64,000 nt of DNA from Nonomuraea muscovyensis (GCF_014207745.1 NZ_JACHJB010000003.1:930001-994000), one strand, 5' to 3'. Shown: positions 1 through 8,447, numbered from the stretch's first letter. The notes: a model not told the origin generated them from the letters alone. Numbers and translations: made by a program.

Positions 1-309
1 CTTGCTGGAAAAATCATGAAACTGCATCCGCACGCCTACGTCATCGTGGGAGACGACGGCAAGGGCGTGCTGGTGCACCTCGGCATCGACACGGTGCAGC
101 TCAGGGGCGAGGGGTTCCAACTCCTCGCCGCGGAGGGCGACCGGGTGCGCGCGGGCCAGCCCGTCGTCGCCTGGGACCCCAGCCAGGTCGAGGCCGGTGG
201 CCGGTCGCCGGTCTGCCCTGTCGTCGCGCTTGACGCGCCCGCCGCCTCGGTACGGTGCGTGGTGGCGGGAAGGGTACGGGCAGGGGATGAATTGTTCCGT
301 TGGTTGTGA
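1..309 (+). CDS. crr: PTS EIIA domain, glucose/GlcNAc type (5' truncated by window edge)
   Basis: The reading frame is open from base 1 and has no start in the window, so this is the C-terminal part of the gene. It matches the EIIA-Glc fold: LAGKIMKLHPHAYVIV, then VLVHLGIDTVQLRGEGF. The His of the second motif is the family's phosphorylated histidine and the His of HPHAYVIV is its partner. EIIA passes phosphate from HPr to a membrane EIIBC permease for glucose or N-acetylglucosamine. It sits 40 bp upstream of HPr and close to a GH3 hexosaminidase, which favours amino-sugar uptake. It could be a free EIIA or the C-terminal domain of a larger permease; the missing 5' end prevents a decision. 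Confidence 0.88.
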   Translation, partial: LAGKIMKLHPHAYVIVGDDGKGVLVHLGIDTVQLRGEGFQLLAAEGDRVRAGQPVVAWDPSQVEAGGRSPVCPVVALDAPAASVRCVVAGRVRAGDELFRWL

Positions 310-349
310 AAGGGTCCGGCTGGTCTGGACCGGTAGAAGGAGGACTTCC

Positions 350-613
350 ATGCCTGAACGCAGGGTCACCGTGGTCGCGGAGGTCGGCCTGCACGCCCGC
401 CCGGCCGCGACGTTCGTCCGGGCGGCGGCCAAGGCGCCGATGGCCGTCACCGTGGCCAGGGCCTCGGGTGACGGCGCGCCGATCAACGGCAAGAGCATTC
501 TGCAGATCCTGGCGCTGGACGTGAAGCAGGACGAGACCATCGTGATCAGGGCTGAGGGCGAGGGCTCCGACGCGGTGCTCGACGAGCTGGCCGGCATCGC
601 CGGGTCGCCGTGA
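350..613 (+). CDS. ptsH: Phosphocarrier protein HPr
   Basis: This 87-residue protein has normal HPr length. The phosphorylated His15 lies in EVGLHARPA, and the serine region follows as NGKSILQI (Ser49). HPr takes phosphate from EI and gives it to EIIA in the cytoplasm. ATG at 350 was chosen because GAAGGAGG (336-343) lies 7 nt upstream; a longer frame reaching back into the EIIA gene has no such signal. The EIIA gene ends 40 bp upstream on the same strand, so the two are probably co-transcribed. No EI gene is in the window. Confidence 0.93.
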   Translation: MPERRVTVVAEVGLHARPAATFVRAAAKAPMAVTVARASGDGAPINGKSILQILALDVKQDETIVIRAEGEGSDAVLDELAGIAGSP

Positions 614-710
614 CGAAGGCCCCCGCGTGGTGACCCCCGCCTGACCGGTGCGGGTCCGGAAGGCGTCAAGCCGGGTCCGGGCACCGTGGAGCCTGGATAC
701 GGTGGGGTGC

Positions 711-2078
711 ATGGTTGGACGGATCGGCATGGCAGGCGTGCTCGTCGCGGCTCTGGCGGCGTGCGGCGGTGGTGGCGGCGAGGCGGCGGGCGCGGCCCGC
801 CCGGCGGAGCGGTCATCGGACGGCGCGCGGACCGCGGCCACCGGGACCGCCGGCACGACCCCCGCACAGACCCCCGCGCAGACGGCCGGGCCCACCTCGG
901 GCGGGGCGGCGCAGGGCCGGGCGCCCGCGCAGTCCGGCGACGTGCGGCGGGCGCTGGCCGGCATGAGCCTGGAGGAGAAGGTCGGCCAGCTCTTCATGCC
1001 CGTCCTGTACGGCACGACGGCCGGCACCGTCTCGGGCGAGAACCAGGCCAGGTACGGCGCCCAGACCCCGGCCAAGGTCGTCGCCCGCTACCACCTGGGC
1101 GGCGTCATCCTGTTCCCCGCCAACGTCAAGAGCGTCGGCCAGGTGGTCGCACTGACCAACGGACTGCAGAAGGCGTCCCCCGAGGTGCCGTTGCTCATCG
1201 GCACCGACCAGGAGAACGGCCTGGTCTCCCGGATGGGCGCGCTCATGACACCGTTCCCCGGAGCCGCGCAGGTCGGCGCCACCAGGAGCACGGCACTGTC
1301 GCGGGCGGTCGCCCGGGCCACCGGCGACGAACTGCGCGCTCTCGGCGTCAACCTCGACTTCGCGCCCGTCGCCGACGTGAACGTCAACCCGAAGAACCCC
1401 GTCATCGGCAAGCGCGCCTTCGGCGACGACCCCGCGCACGTGTCGCGGATGGTCTCGGCCGCCGTCAAGGGCTTCGCCGACGCGAACGTGGCGGCCACCG
1501 CCAAGCACTTCCCCGGCCACGGCGACACGGACGTCGACAGCCACACCGGGCTACCGGTGATCAAGCACACCCGGGCCCAGTGGGAACGGCTCGACGCCCC
1601 GCCGTTCAGGGCCGCGATCGCCTCGGGCGTCGACGCGGTGATGAGCGCCCACATCGTCTTCCCCAAGCTCGACCCCTCGGGCGACCCGGCGACGCTGTCC
1701 AAGCCGATCCTGACCGGCCTGCTCCGCGACAAGCTCGGCTTCAAGGGCGTCATCTCGACCGACGCGCTCAACATGGAGGGCGTGCGCAAGAAGTACGACG
1801 ACGGCGAGGTGGCCGTGCGGGCCGTCCTCGCCGGGGCCGACCTGCTGCTCATGCCGAACGACTTCCCGAAGGCGTACAACGCGGTGCTGACCGCGGCGAA
1901 GTCCGGCCGGATCTCCAAGCAGCGGCTCGACCAGTCGGTCACCCGGCTCCTGACGCTCAAGCAGGCCCGGGGGATCCTGCGCGGGGCGCCCGCCGCGTCG
2001 GCGGCGAAGGCGGCCGGCGTGCTGCGCTCGGCCGAGCACCGCAGGCTGGCCGCCCGGGTCGCCCGCGGCGGGCGCTAG
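711..2078 (+). CDS. Glycoside hydrolase family 3 beta-N-acetylhexosaminidase, lipoprotein (NagZ-like)
   Basis: The 455-residue product starts with a lipoprotein signal: MVGRIGMAGVLVAALAAC with the lipobox cysteine, then a Gly- and Ala/Thr/Pro-rich linker to about residue 80. The GH3 domain shows the NagZ signature KHFPGHGDTDVDSH (about 264-278), the FAPVADVN strand, and STDALNMEG carrying the probable Asp nucleophile (about 350). Such enzymes remove beta-linked GlcNAc from muropeptides or chito-oligosaccharides; the lipid anchor puts this one outside the membrane. It follows the PTS genes, so released GlcNAc could be taken up by the PTS. ATG 711 was preferred to GTG 648 because only 711 begins directly at a signal peptide. 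Confidence 0.88.
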   Translation: MVGRIGMAGVLVAALAACGGGGGEAAGAARPAERSSDGARTAATGTAGTTPAQTPAQTAGPTSGGAAQGRAPAQSGDVRRALAGMSLEEKVGQLFMPVLYGTTAGTVSGENQARYGAQTPAKVVARYHLGGVILFPANVKSVGQVVALTNGLQKASPEVPLLIGTDQENGLVSRMGALMTPFPGAAQVGATRSTALSRAVARATGDELRALGVNLDFAPVADVNVNPKNPVIGKRAFGDDPAHVSRMVSAAVKGFADANVAATAKHFPGHGDTDVDSHTGLPVIKHTRAQWERLDAPPFRAAIASGVDAVMSAHIVFPKLDPSGDPATLSKPILTGLLRDKLGFKGVISTDALNMEGVRKKYDDGEVAVRAVLAGADLLLMPNDFPKAYNAVLTAAKSGRISKQRLDQSVTRLLTLKQARGILRGAPAASAAKAAGVLRSAEHRRLAARVARGGR

Positions 2079-2212
2079 CCCGCTGTGTCCGGCGAGAACC
2101 GGGACGGCAGCGTGACCGTGAGATTCGGTGATCCTTTGTCCAGGATTTCCTCGGGCGTCAACCGGCGTGCGACGCTTTACCCTGGAGCCGGAGCGCGAGC
2201 CGAGGAGGCGGT

Positions 2213-2857
2213 GTGGTCACAGGTGTTCTGATCGACTGGGGCGGGGTGCTCACGACCAGCATGTCCGACTCCATCGCGCGGTGGATCGAGGCCGACCGCA
2301 TCGACCACGACCACTACCGCGAGGTGATGACCGAGCTGGTCAGCCAGGCGTACGGCGGCGATCGGGAGACCGTCGTGCACGCCCTCGAACGCGGCGAGCT
2401 CGACGGCGCCGCCTTCGAGCGCGACCTCGCCGCCCGGCTGCTCACCCTCGACGGGGTGCCGCCGGAGGCCGAGGGGCTGCTGGAGCGGATGTTCGCCGGC
2501 TTTGACCGGGTCGAGGTCATGTACGAGATGCTCCGCACGGCCCGGGCCAACGGCGTCAAGACGTGCCTGCTGTCCAACTCGTGGGCCAACACCTACCCGC
2601 GCGACGACTGGGACGAGGTCTTCGACGCGGTGGTGATCTCCGGTGAGGTGGGCATGCGCAAGCCGGAGCCGCGCATCTTCCACCACGCGCTCGGGCTGGT
2701 GGGGCTGCCCGGCGAGGCGTGCGTGTTCGTCGACGACATCGAGGCCAACATCGTGGCCGCGCGGGGGCTCGGCATCGCGGGCATCCACCACCGCGACCCC
2801 GACACGACCCTCGCCCAGCTCGAGACACTTCTCCGACTCCCGCTGCGCCGGGCATGA
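2213..2857 (+). CDS. HAD-family hydrolase (subfamily IA)
   Basis: This 214-residue cytosolic protein has the HAD motifs in order: motif I IDWGGVL, motif II LLSNSW (about residue 120), motif III Lys in GMRKPEPRIF, and motif IV VFVDDIEANI. Position 3 of motif I is Gly instead of the usual second Asp, which is common in epoxide-hydrolase-like and haloacid-type HADs (DWGGV). The start is GTG 2213, preceded by GAGGAGG at 2202-2208. Substrate is unknown; small phosphorylated metabolites are usual. The neighbours are two more HAD-fold genes and a conserved unknown, all on the same strand. Confidence 0.85.
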   Translation: MVTGVLIDWGGVLTTSMSDSIARWIEADRIDHDHYREVMTELVSQAYGGDRETVVHALERGELDGAAFERDLAARLLTLDGVPPEAEGLLERMFAGFDRVEVMYEMLRTARANGVKTCLLSNSWANTYPRDDWDEVFDAVVISGEVGMRKPEPRIFHHALGLVGLPGEACVFVDDIEANIVAARGLGIAGIHHRDPDTTLAQLETLLRLPLRRA

Positions 2858-2888
2858 TGGTGCCCGCACGCCGCCAGAAAGGTTCCTG

Positions 2889-3386
2889 ATGCGCGTCTAC
2901 CTGCCGTGCACGCTGCCCGCACTCGCCAGGGTGGTCGAGGCGGGCGAGCTCGGGCCGGCTCCGCTGACCGGTTACGCGGTGACGCCCGCGCTGATCGAGT
3001 GGTACGCCTCGGGCGACACGGAGGAGCTCGAGTACGTCGCCCTGACCGAGGCCGCCCGGGCGTCCCTGCGGCTGCTGGCCGACGGCGACGGCGGCGCCGT
3101 GCCGCGCCGCGTGGTGGTCGTGGCCGAGGTGCCCGACTCCGACCTGACGGCCGGCGCCGAGCTCGCGGACCGCGGCAGGGTGCGCGTCGACCGGCCGGTC
3201 CCGCTGGCCAAGGTGGCCGCGGTGCACGTGGACGACCTGTCCGCTGTCCCCGACGTCATGGCCGCGATGGACGCGCTGCCCGCCGCCGACAAGGGCGACG
3301 ACGACGCCCGCTTCACCGTGGACGGGGCCGAGGCGCACGAGCTCATGTGGTACGCCACGCAGGAGATCCCCGACCTGCTGGGCTGA
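2889..3386 (+). CDS. Conserved actinobacterial protein of unknown function (DUF6912-like)
   Basis: The 165-residue product begins MRVYLPCTLPALARVVEAGE and contains GPAPLTGYAVTPALIEWY. This resembles the small actinobacterial family I recall as DUF6912; the name is from memory and unverified. There is no signal peptide or membrane segment, so it is probably cytoplasmic. The C-terminal part is acidic (DKGDDDARFTVDGAEAHELMWYA). ATG 2889 has GAAAGG a few bases upstream. It lies 31 bp after one HAD gene and 50 bp before another, so it may share a transcript with them. No function is proposed. Confidence 0.75.
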   Translation: MRVYLPCTLPALARVVEAGELGPAPLTGYAVTPALIEWYASGDTEELEYVALTEAARASLRLLADGDGGAVPRRVVVVAEVPDSDLTAGAELADRGRVRVDRPVPLAKVAAVHVDDLSAVPDVMAAMDALPAADKGDDDARFTVDGAEAHELMWYATQEIPDLLG

Positions 3387-3436
3387 GGCGCCGGGTGCCG
3401 CCGATTGTCGCCCGCGCTCGCTAGGCTGGAAGGGAC

Positions 3437-4063
3437 ATGACGAAGCACATCATCTGGGATTGGAACGGCACCCTCTTCCACGACATCGACGCCGTGGTGG
3501 GGGCGACGAACGAGCTGTTCGCCGGCTACGAGCTGCCGCCGCTCACCCCCGACGGCTTCCGCGCCGTCTACACGCGTCCGATCTGGCTGGCCTACGAGCG
3601 GTTGCTGGGCCGGCCGCTGGCCGAGGGGGAGTGGGAGGTGCTCGACGTGGGCTTCCACGACCACTACTTCCGGCTGAGCGTCGCCTGCCGGCTGGCCGCC
3701 GACGCCGAGCACGCGCTGACCTCCTGGACGGGCAGCCAGTCGCTGTGCTCGATGGCGCCGCACTCCCACCTGGTCCCGATCGTCGAGTCGTTCGGCATCA
3801 CCGGCCACTTCACCCGGATCGACGGGTTACTGGGAGTCACCGGTGGCGAGAAGGCCGGGCACATGGCCGACCACATCGAGCGGCTCGGCGTGGAGCCGCG
3901 CGACGTGCTGGTGATCGGCGACAGCGTGGACGACGGGCTCGCCGCCGAGCACGTCGGCGCCCGGGCGGTGCTCTACACGGGCGGCATGACGAGCCGGGCC
4001 GACCTGGAGGCCACCGGCCTGCCGGTGGTCGACACCCTCGCCGAAGCGCTCGGCCATGCCTGA
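3437..4063 (+). CDS. HAD-family hydrolase (phosphoglycolate-phosphatase-like)
   Basis: The 208-residue protein opens with motif I HIIWDWNGTL (nucleophile Asp and Asn two positions on), has motif II around LCSMAPHS, a Lys in TGGEKAGHM, and motif IV VLVIGDSVDDGLAA. It is expected to hydrolyse phosphate monoesters in the cytosol. It carries a TTA leucine codon at 3827-3829, rare in such GC-rich genomes and often linked to late expression through the bldA tRNA in streptomycetes. ATG 3437 follows GGAAGGGAC. The next gene is a third HAD-fold protein. Confidence 0.85.
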   Translation: MTKHIIWDWNGTLFHDIDAVVGATNELFAGYELPPLTPDGFRAVYTRPIWLAYERLLGRPLAEGEWEVLDVGFHDHYFRLSVACRLAADAEHALTSWTGSQSLCSMAPHSHLVPIVESFGITGHFTRIDGLLGVTGGEKAGHMADHIERLGVEPRDVLVIGDSVDDGLAAEHVGARAVLYTGGMTSRADLEATGLPVVDTLAEALGHA

Positions 4064-4102
4064 CCCCGTCCTGCCGCGGCCGGGAGGGGCCGGGGGCGCG
4101 CG

Positions 4103-4897
4103 GTGAGCGGGGCGGTGGCCGTACTCTTGCAGGGTTCCCCCCAGGAGGCCGCCATCAACCGCTTAGTGCTCTGGAACCTCGACCTGACCCTGGTCGACGT
4201 CGCCATCGTCACCCGAGACGCCTACGCCGAGGCGTTCCGCGTCGTGACCGGCCGCCCGCTGGTCAAGCTCGCGCCGGCGCTCGGCCGGCCAGACTCCGAG
4301 ATCGTGTTCGAGACCCTCGCCGTCAACGGCGTCGTCGCCGAGGACGACCACCTGCCGAGGTTCCTGTCGGCGCTCGCCCTGGCCTTCGCCGACCGGCGCA
4401 AGCGGCTGGCCAAGGAGGGCCGGGCGATGCCCGGGGCCAAGGACGCGCTCAAGGCCGTGGCCAGGCTCGACGGCGTGGTCCAGTCGGTGCTCACCGGCAC
4501 GATCAGGGGCAACGCCGTGCTGAAGCTCAAGGCGTTCAAGCTCGATCCGTACGTCGACTTCGACCTCGGCGGCTACGGCGAGGAGGTCTATCCGAAGGCG
4601 ACGCTGCTCCAGGTCGCCCAGGGCCGGGCCAAGGAGCGCCTGGGCACGCCGTTCACGGCGGCCAACACGGTCGTCATCGGCGACTCGACGCGAGACGTCC
4701 AGGCCGCCAGGATCGGCGGCGCGGCCATGATCGCGGTGGCCTCGGGCCGTTCCACGGCTGCCGAACTGCGCGAGGCGGGGGCCGACATCGTGCTGCCCGA
4801 CCTGTCCGACGCCGCCGAGGTGGTCGCCGCTGTGGCGGCGCTGACCTCCCCGGCGGACCGCGTTCCCCAAGGTTCCCGCCGGGTCCAGGGCTTCTGA
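4103..4897 (+). CDS. HAD-fold protein with Asn in place of the nucleophilic Asp
   Basis: The fold is HAD: motif II in VLTGTIRGN, a Lys in VYPKATLL, motif IV VVIGDSTRDVQAA. Motif I reads VLWNLDLTL, so the nucleophile position (AAC codon) is Asn while the second Asp and motif IV are kept. A phosphatase of this kind should be inactive unless Asn is deamidated or another residue acts. The GTG at 4103 gives 264 residues, but about 17 N-terminal residues look non-homologous. A strong AGGAGG (4143-4148) lies 5 nt before an in-frame ATC at 4154, exactly where HAD homologues begin, so the true start may be ATC. A TTA codon occurs at 4163-4165. Confidence 0.75.
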   Translation: MSGAVAVLLQGSPQEAAINRLVLWNLDLTLVDVAIVTRDAYAEAFRVVTGRPLVKLAPALGRPDSEIVFETLAVNGVVAEDDHLPRFLSALALAFADRRKRLAKEGRAMPGAKDALKAVARLDGVVQSVLTGTIRGNAVLKLKAFKLDPYVDFDLGGYGEEVYPKATLLQVAQGRAKERLGTPFTAANTVVIGDSTRDVQAARIGGAAMIAVASGRSTAAELREAGADIVLPDLSDAAEVVAAVAALTSPADRVPQGSRRVQGF

Positions 4898-4936
4898 CGG
4901 GCCCAGGGCCTCTGACGTGCCCAGGTTTCCGACGGG

Positions 4937-6502
4937 TCACGAGAGGGCGTTCAGGAAACGGGCGGCGATCGGGGCGGCGACGGCCGAGCCGGCCCCGCCG
5001 CCCTCCACGATGACGGCGAACGCCAGGTCCTCGCGGTAGCCGATGAACCACGAGTGCGCGGGCGGCTCCTTGCCCGAGCCGTACTCCGCCGTTCCGGTCT
5101 TGCCCGCGGTGCCGTCCGGGAAGCGGACGGCGTGGGCGGTGCCGTCGGTGACGACGGCGGGCATGAGGTCGCGCAGGGCGCGCACCACGTTCTTCTCCAG
5201 CGGGCGGGGACGCGGCGTGCGGTCGGGAAGCAGGTCGGCGGCGACGATCCGGGGCGGCCGCCAGGCGCCGTCGGCGATGGCCGCGGCGACCGAGGCCATG
5301 TTGAGCGGGCTGGCGAGCACCCTGCCCTGGCCGATGGAGGCGGAGGCGAGGTCGGTGTCGTCCTTCGGCGCCGGGAAGTCCGCCTTGACGGCGGGCACGC
5401 CGGGCGTGATCGGGGCGCCGAAGCCGAAGCTCGCGGCCACCTCGGCCAGCCTGGCCCCGCCGAGCCCGGTCACGCTCATCGCGCCGAACGTGGTGTTGCA
5501 CGAGTGGGCGAAGGCGTCGCGGAACGGCAGCGTGCCGTAGTCCTTGAAGCCGGCGTTGTGGAACGGGAAGCCGCCGATGTTCTGCTCGGCCGGGCAGCTC
5601 ACCGCCTTGTCCGGCGCCATGCCGCCGGCGACCAGGGCGGAGGCGGTGACGACCTTGAACGTGGAGCCCGGCGGATACTTGCCGAGCAGCCCCCGGTTGA
5701 ACCCGCCCGGCTTGTTGACCACGGCGAGGATCTCGCCGGTCGAGGGCCGCAGCGCCACGAGGGAGGCCGGCTTGCCGGCACTCTCCAGCGCCCCGGCCCC
5801 GGCCCGGTGGACCTTGAGATCCACGGTGGTGCGCAGCGGCCGCTGCTCGGCCGTCTCGACGACGGTCCGGACGCGCTGCCCGCCGTCGTGGAGATCGATG
5901 CGGTGCCGCTCGCCCGTGCCGAACCGGTCGGGATAGGTCTGCCGGAGCCCTTCGACGAGTTGCTGCACCGAGCCGGGTGTGCCCGGAGTGTCGATGCGGC
6001 GGCCGTCGGCGGCCAGCACCGGCAGCGTGGGCCCCTTCGAGGTGACCAGGCGCAGCGTCCGGCCCTTCGTCATCAGCGGGTGGATGCTCGCGGGACTCCA
6101 GTCGACCTTCCAGGCGCGGTCGCGCTCGACCAGCCTGAGCTTCCCCTCGTACGTCCAGTCCTTGGGGCCGGACAGGTCGGCGCGGAAGGTCGCCGCCCCG
6201 CTGTCAGCGGCGGTCGCGCGCAGGCGGAAGGCGGCGCCGGTGAGTTTCAGGTCCGCGCGGAAGCGGCGGTGCAGGCGCTCGAAGTCGGCGGGCGGGTCGG
6301 CGACCAGTTCCCGCATCCGCGCGTAGTCCTGCGCCGACCAGGCCCGCAGGTACGCCTCCGCGCTCTCCTCGGGCGAGCCGGTCGTGCGCAGGACCCAGAC
6401 CGTCACGCCGGCGGCGAGGACGGGCACGAGGACGGCCGCGGTCACCCACGGCCACCGGCGCCGTCTCCGTGGCGCGTTCTCCTCCCTGAGGCGTGCGTAC
6501 AT
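4937..6502 (-). CDS. Penicillin-binding protein with NTF2-like (MecA-N) domain, transpeptidase
   Basis: The 521-residue protein has a short basic cytoplasmic N-terminus, one membrane anchor (about residues 14-36), an NTF2-like MecA-N domain (about 40-160), a linker domain, and a transpeptidase domain. All three active-site motifs are present: SxxK in PPGSTFKVV (Ser about 279), SxN in HSCNTTF, and KTG in GKTGTAEYG (about 467). It should cross-link peptidoglycan outside the membrane. ATG 6502 was chosen because AAAGGGGG lies a few bases upstream; upstream in-frame ATGs lack a site. It is divergent from a LysR gene that is coupled to a beta-lactamase-like gene, so one regulator may control all three. 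Confidence 0.9.
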   Translation of the reverse strand: MYARLREENAPRRRRRWPWVTAAVLVPVLAAGVTVWVLRTTGSPEESAEAYLRAWSAQDYARMRELVADPPADFERLHRRFRADLKLTGAAFRLRATAADSGAATFRADLSGPKDWTYEGKLRLVERDRAWKVDWSPASIHPLMTKGRTLRLVTSKGPTLPVLAADGRRIDTPGTPGSVQQLVEGLRQTYPDRFGTGERHRIDLHDGGQRVRTVVETAEQRPLRTTVDLKVHRAGAGALESAGKPASLVALRPSTGEILAVVNKPGGFNRGLLGKYPPGSTFKVVTASALVAGGMAPDKAVSCPAEQNIGGFPFHNAGFKDYGTLPFRDAFAHSCNTTFGAMSVTGLGGARLAEVAASFGFGAPITPGVPAVKADFPAPKDDTDLASASIGQGRVLASPLNMASVAAAIADGAWRPPRIVAADLLPDRTPRPRPLEKNVVRALRDLMPAVVTDGTAHAVRFPDGTAGKTGTAEYGSGKEPPAHSWFIGYREDLAFAVIVEGGGAGSAVAAPIAARFLNALS

Positions 6503-6596
6503 TGTCCCCCTTTGTGGTGCCATGGGGGAGACAACACCAGAGCCATCCGGTGGATGTCCAATAGTGATATGCACGGCCAACTTATATGGAAGTGGC

Positions 6597-6602
6597 TATA
6601 GT
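6597..6602 (+). promoter_or_regulatory. -10 element for the LysR gene, leaderless start
   Basis: TATAGT ends 8 nt before the ATG of the LysR gene at 6611, and there is no Shine-Dalgarno sequence, so the mRNA is probably leaderless. The 108-bp region 6503-6610 between the divergent PBP and LysR genes is noticeably AT-richer and contains ATAT-rich half sites around 6565-6590 that could bind the LysR protein. No clear TTGACA-type -35 box is visible. Confidence 0.5.
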
Positions 6603-6610
6603 TCCTGCTC

Positions 6611-7534
6611 ATGGACCTCGTCCGGCATCTTCGCTACTTCATCGCGGTGGCGGAGGAACTCCACTTCGGCAACGCCGCGATCCGGCTCGGCATGGCCCAG
6701 CCACCGCTGAGCCAGCGGATCAAGCGCCTGGAGGAGGAGCTCGGCGTGCGGTTGTTCGACCGCTCGGCCCGCCAGGTCCGGCTCACCGAGGAGGGCCGGC
6801 TGCTGCTCGGTGAGGCCCGCGAGATCGTGGCCCGCGTCGACCGGCTGCACGAACTGGCCCGCAGCGGCGGAGGAGCCGTGCTGCGGGTGGGCGTCCCGCC
6901 CGACCTCGGCGCCGCGGTGATCGCCGCCCTGGTCGCCGGGTTCCGCGAGAGCCACCCCGAGGTGCGGCTCGCCCCGGCGGAGATCTGGACGGCCGACCAG
7001 GTGGCCGCGCTGGCCGAGGGCGCCATCGACGTCGGCGTCGTGCGCCACCCGGTCACCGCGCCGGGCCTGCACGTCGGCCAGGTGCTCGCGCAGCGGCACG
7101 GCGTGCTGCTCGCCGAGGACGACCCGCTGGCCGGTGGCGGAGAGGTGCACCTGGCGGACCTGAGCGGCCGCGAACTGCTGATGCCGCCCCGCGAGGGCGA
7201 GCCCGGCCTGTACGCCGAGGTGCTGGCCGAGTGCCGCCGCCACGGCTACGTGCCGCCCCAGGTGCACGAGGGGGCGGGGCTGGGCCTGGTGCTCGCCGGG
7301 GCCGCGGTCACGTTCGGTCCACGGCAGGAGGTGCCGGGACTGGCCTGGCGGCCGCTGCTAGGCTCGCCGATCACGGGCCGGGTCTCCACGGCCTGGCGGG
7401 CCGGGACGGCCGAGGTGGCCGCCTTCTCGGAGGTGGCCGTGCGGATTCTGAAGGAGCGCGCCGGCATGGCGGACGAGGGCGCCGCGAGCGTGCCCGTGCG
7501 GCGGGTCAGCCGCCGGCCGGGGGTGCTGGCATGA
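6611..7534 (+). CDS. LysR-family transcriptional regulator
   Basis: The 307-residue protein has the standard LysR layout: N-terminal winged helix-turn-helix (residues 1-60, HFGNAAIRLGMAQPPLSQRIKRLEEELGV in two stretches) and a C-terminal periplasmic-binding-protein-like effector domain from about residue 90. It should bind T-N11-A sites and respond to a small ligand. It is divergent from a PBP gene and its stop codon overlaps the start of a beta-lactamase-like gene (ATGA at 7531-7534). This recalls ampR/ampC logic, but control of these neighbours is inferred only from position. Confidence 0.92.
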   Translation: MDLVRHLRYFIAVAEELHFGNAAIRLGMAQPPLSQRIKRLEEELGVRLFDRSARQVRLTEEGRLLLGEAREIVARVDRLHELARSGGGAVLRVGVPPDLGAAVIAALVAGFRESHPEVRLAPAEIWTADQVAALAEGAIDVGVVRHPVTAPGLHVGQVLAQRHGVLLAEDDPLAGGGEVHLADLSGRELLMPPREGEPGLYAEVLAECRRHGYVPPQVHEGAGLGLVLAGAAVTFGPRQEVPGLAWRPLLGSPITGRVSTAWRAGTAEVAAFSEVAVRILKERAGMADEGAASVPVRRVSRRPGVLA

Positions 7535-8388
7535 GCGCTCCCGACTTCGCCGCGCTGTTTCGCGCCGCGGGCGTCACCGGCTACCTGTACGCCCTCGACA
7601 TCGACACCGGCAAGGAGGTCGGGCACGGCTCCGACGAGCCGATGCCGACCGCGTCGGTGTTCAAGGTGCCCCTCATGGTCGCGTTCTGCCGGCAGGCCGA
7701 CGCCGGGCTGCTCGACCCCGGCGAGCGGGTGACCGTGCACGCCGCCGACCGGGTGTTCGGGCCGACCGGGGTCTCGGCGATGCTGGACGACGTCACGATG
7801 TCGCTGCGCGACCTGGCCTACCTGATGATCGCGGTGAGCGACAACACCGCGGCCGACGTCCTGCTGGGCAGGGTCGGCTTCGAGGCGATCAACGCGATGC
7901 TGGCCGGGTTCGGGCTGGAGGTCACCTACGTCCAGCAGGACATCGCGGGCTTCTACCGGAGCATGACCGAGGACACCGGGCACGGCTGGCCGTACCTCGA
8001 CCCGGAGGAGATCGCCGCGCTGCGCGTGCTGGACCCGTGGCACACCAACCGCAGCACCCCGCGCGAGATGGCGAGGCTGCTCTCCCTGATCTGGCGGGAC
8101 GAGGCCGCCTCCCCCGACTCGTGCGCCTGGATGCGTGCCGTGCTCAACAAGCAGGTGTGGCCGCACCGGCTCGCCTCCGGTTTCCCGTACGACGACGTGG
8201 ACGTCAGCGGCAAGACCGGCACGCTGCCGACGCTGCGCTCCGAGGTCGGCGTCGTCGAGTACCCCGACGGCGGCAGGTACGCGGTGGCCGTCTTCACCCG
8301 CGCGTTCAGCCCCGTGGTGAACCAGCCGCGCGCCGACGCCGTGATCGGCACCGCGGCGCGTATGGCGGTCGACCACCTGAGAAGGTAG
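7531..8388 (+). CDS. Class A beta-lactamase-like serine hydrolase without signal peptide
   Basis: The 285-residue protein has the class A fold motifs: SxxK as Ser42-Val-Phe-Lys45, SDN as Ser103-Asp-Asn105, and KTG from Lys228 in GKTGTLP. The Glu166 region of true class A lactamases is not recognisable. There is no signal peptide or lipobox, so it appears cytoplasmic, odd for a beta-lactamase. It could be a peptidase or esterase acting on cell-wall fragments or antibiotics inside the cell. Translation is coupled to the LysR gene by the ATGA overlap. Hydrolysis of beta-lactams is possible but unproven. Confidence 0.82.
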   Translation: MSAPDFAALFRAAGVTGYLYALDIDTGKEVGHGSDEPMPTASVFKVPLMVAFCRQADAGLLDPGERVTVHAADRVFGPTGVSAMLDDVTMSLRDLAYLMIAVSDNTAADVLLGRVGFEAINAMLAGFGLEVTYVQQDIAGFYRSMTEDTGHGWPYLDPEEIAALRVLDPWHTNRSTPREMARLLSLIWRDEAASPDSCAWMRAVLNKQVWPHRLASGFPYDDVDVSGKTGTLPTLRSEVGVVEYPDGGRYAVAVFTRAFSPVVNQPRADAVIGTAARMAVDHLRR

Positions 8389-8447
8389 GGAGTTGTGTGG
8401 GGCGGTCCTGTAGGACACGCGATCGACTGGGCGACAGGATGGGGCAC

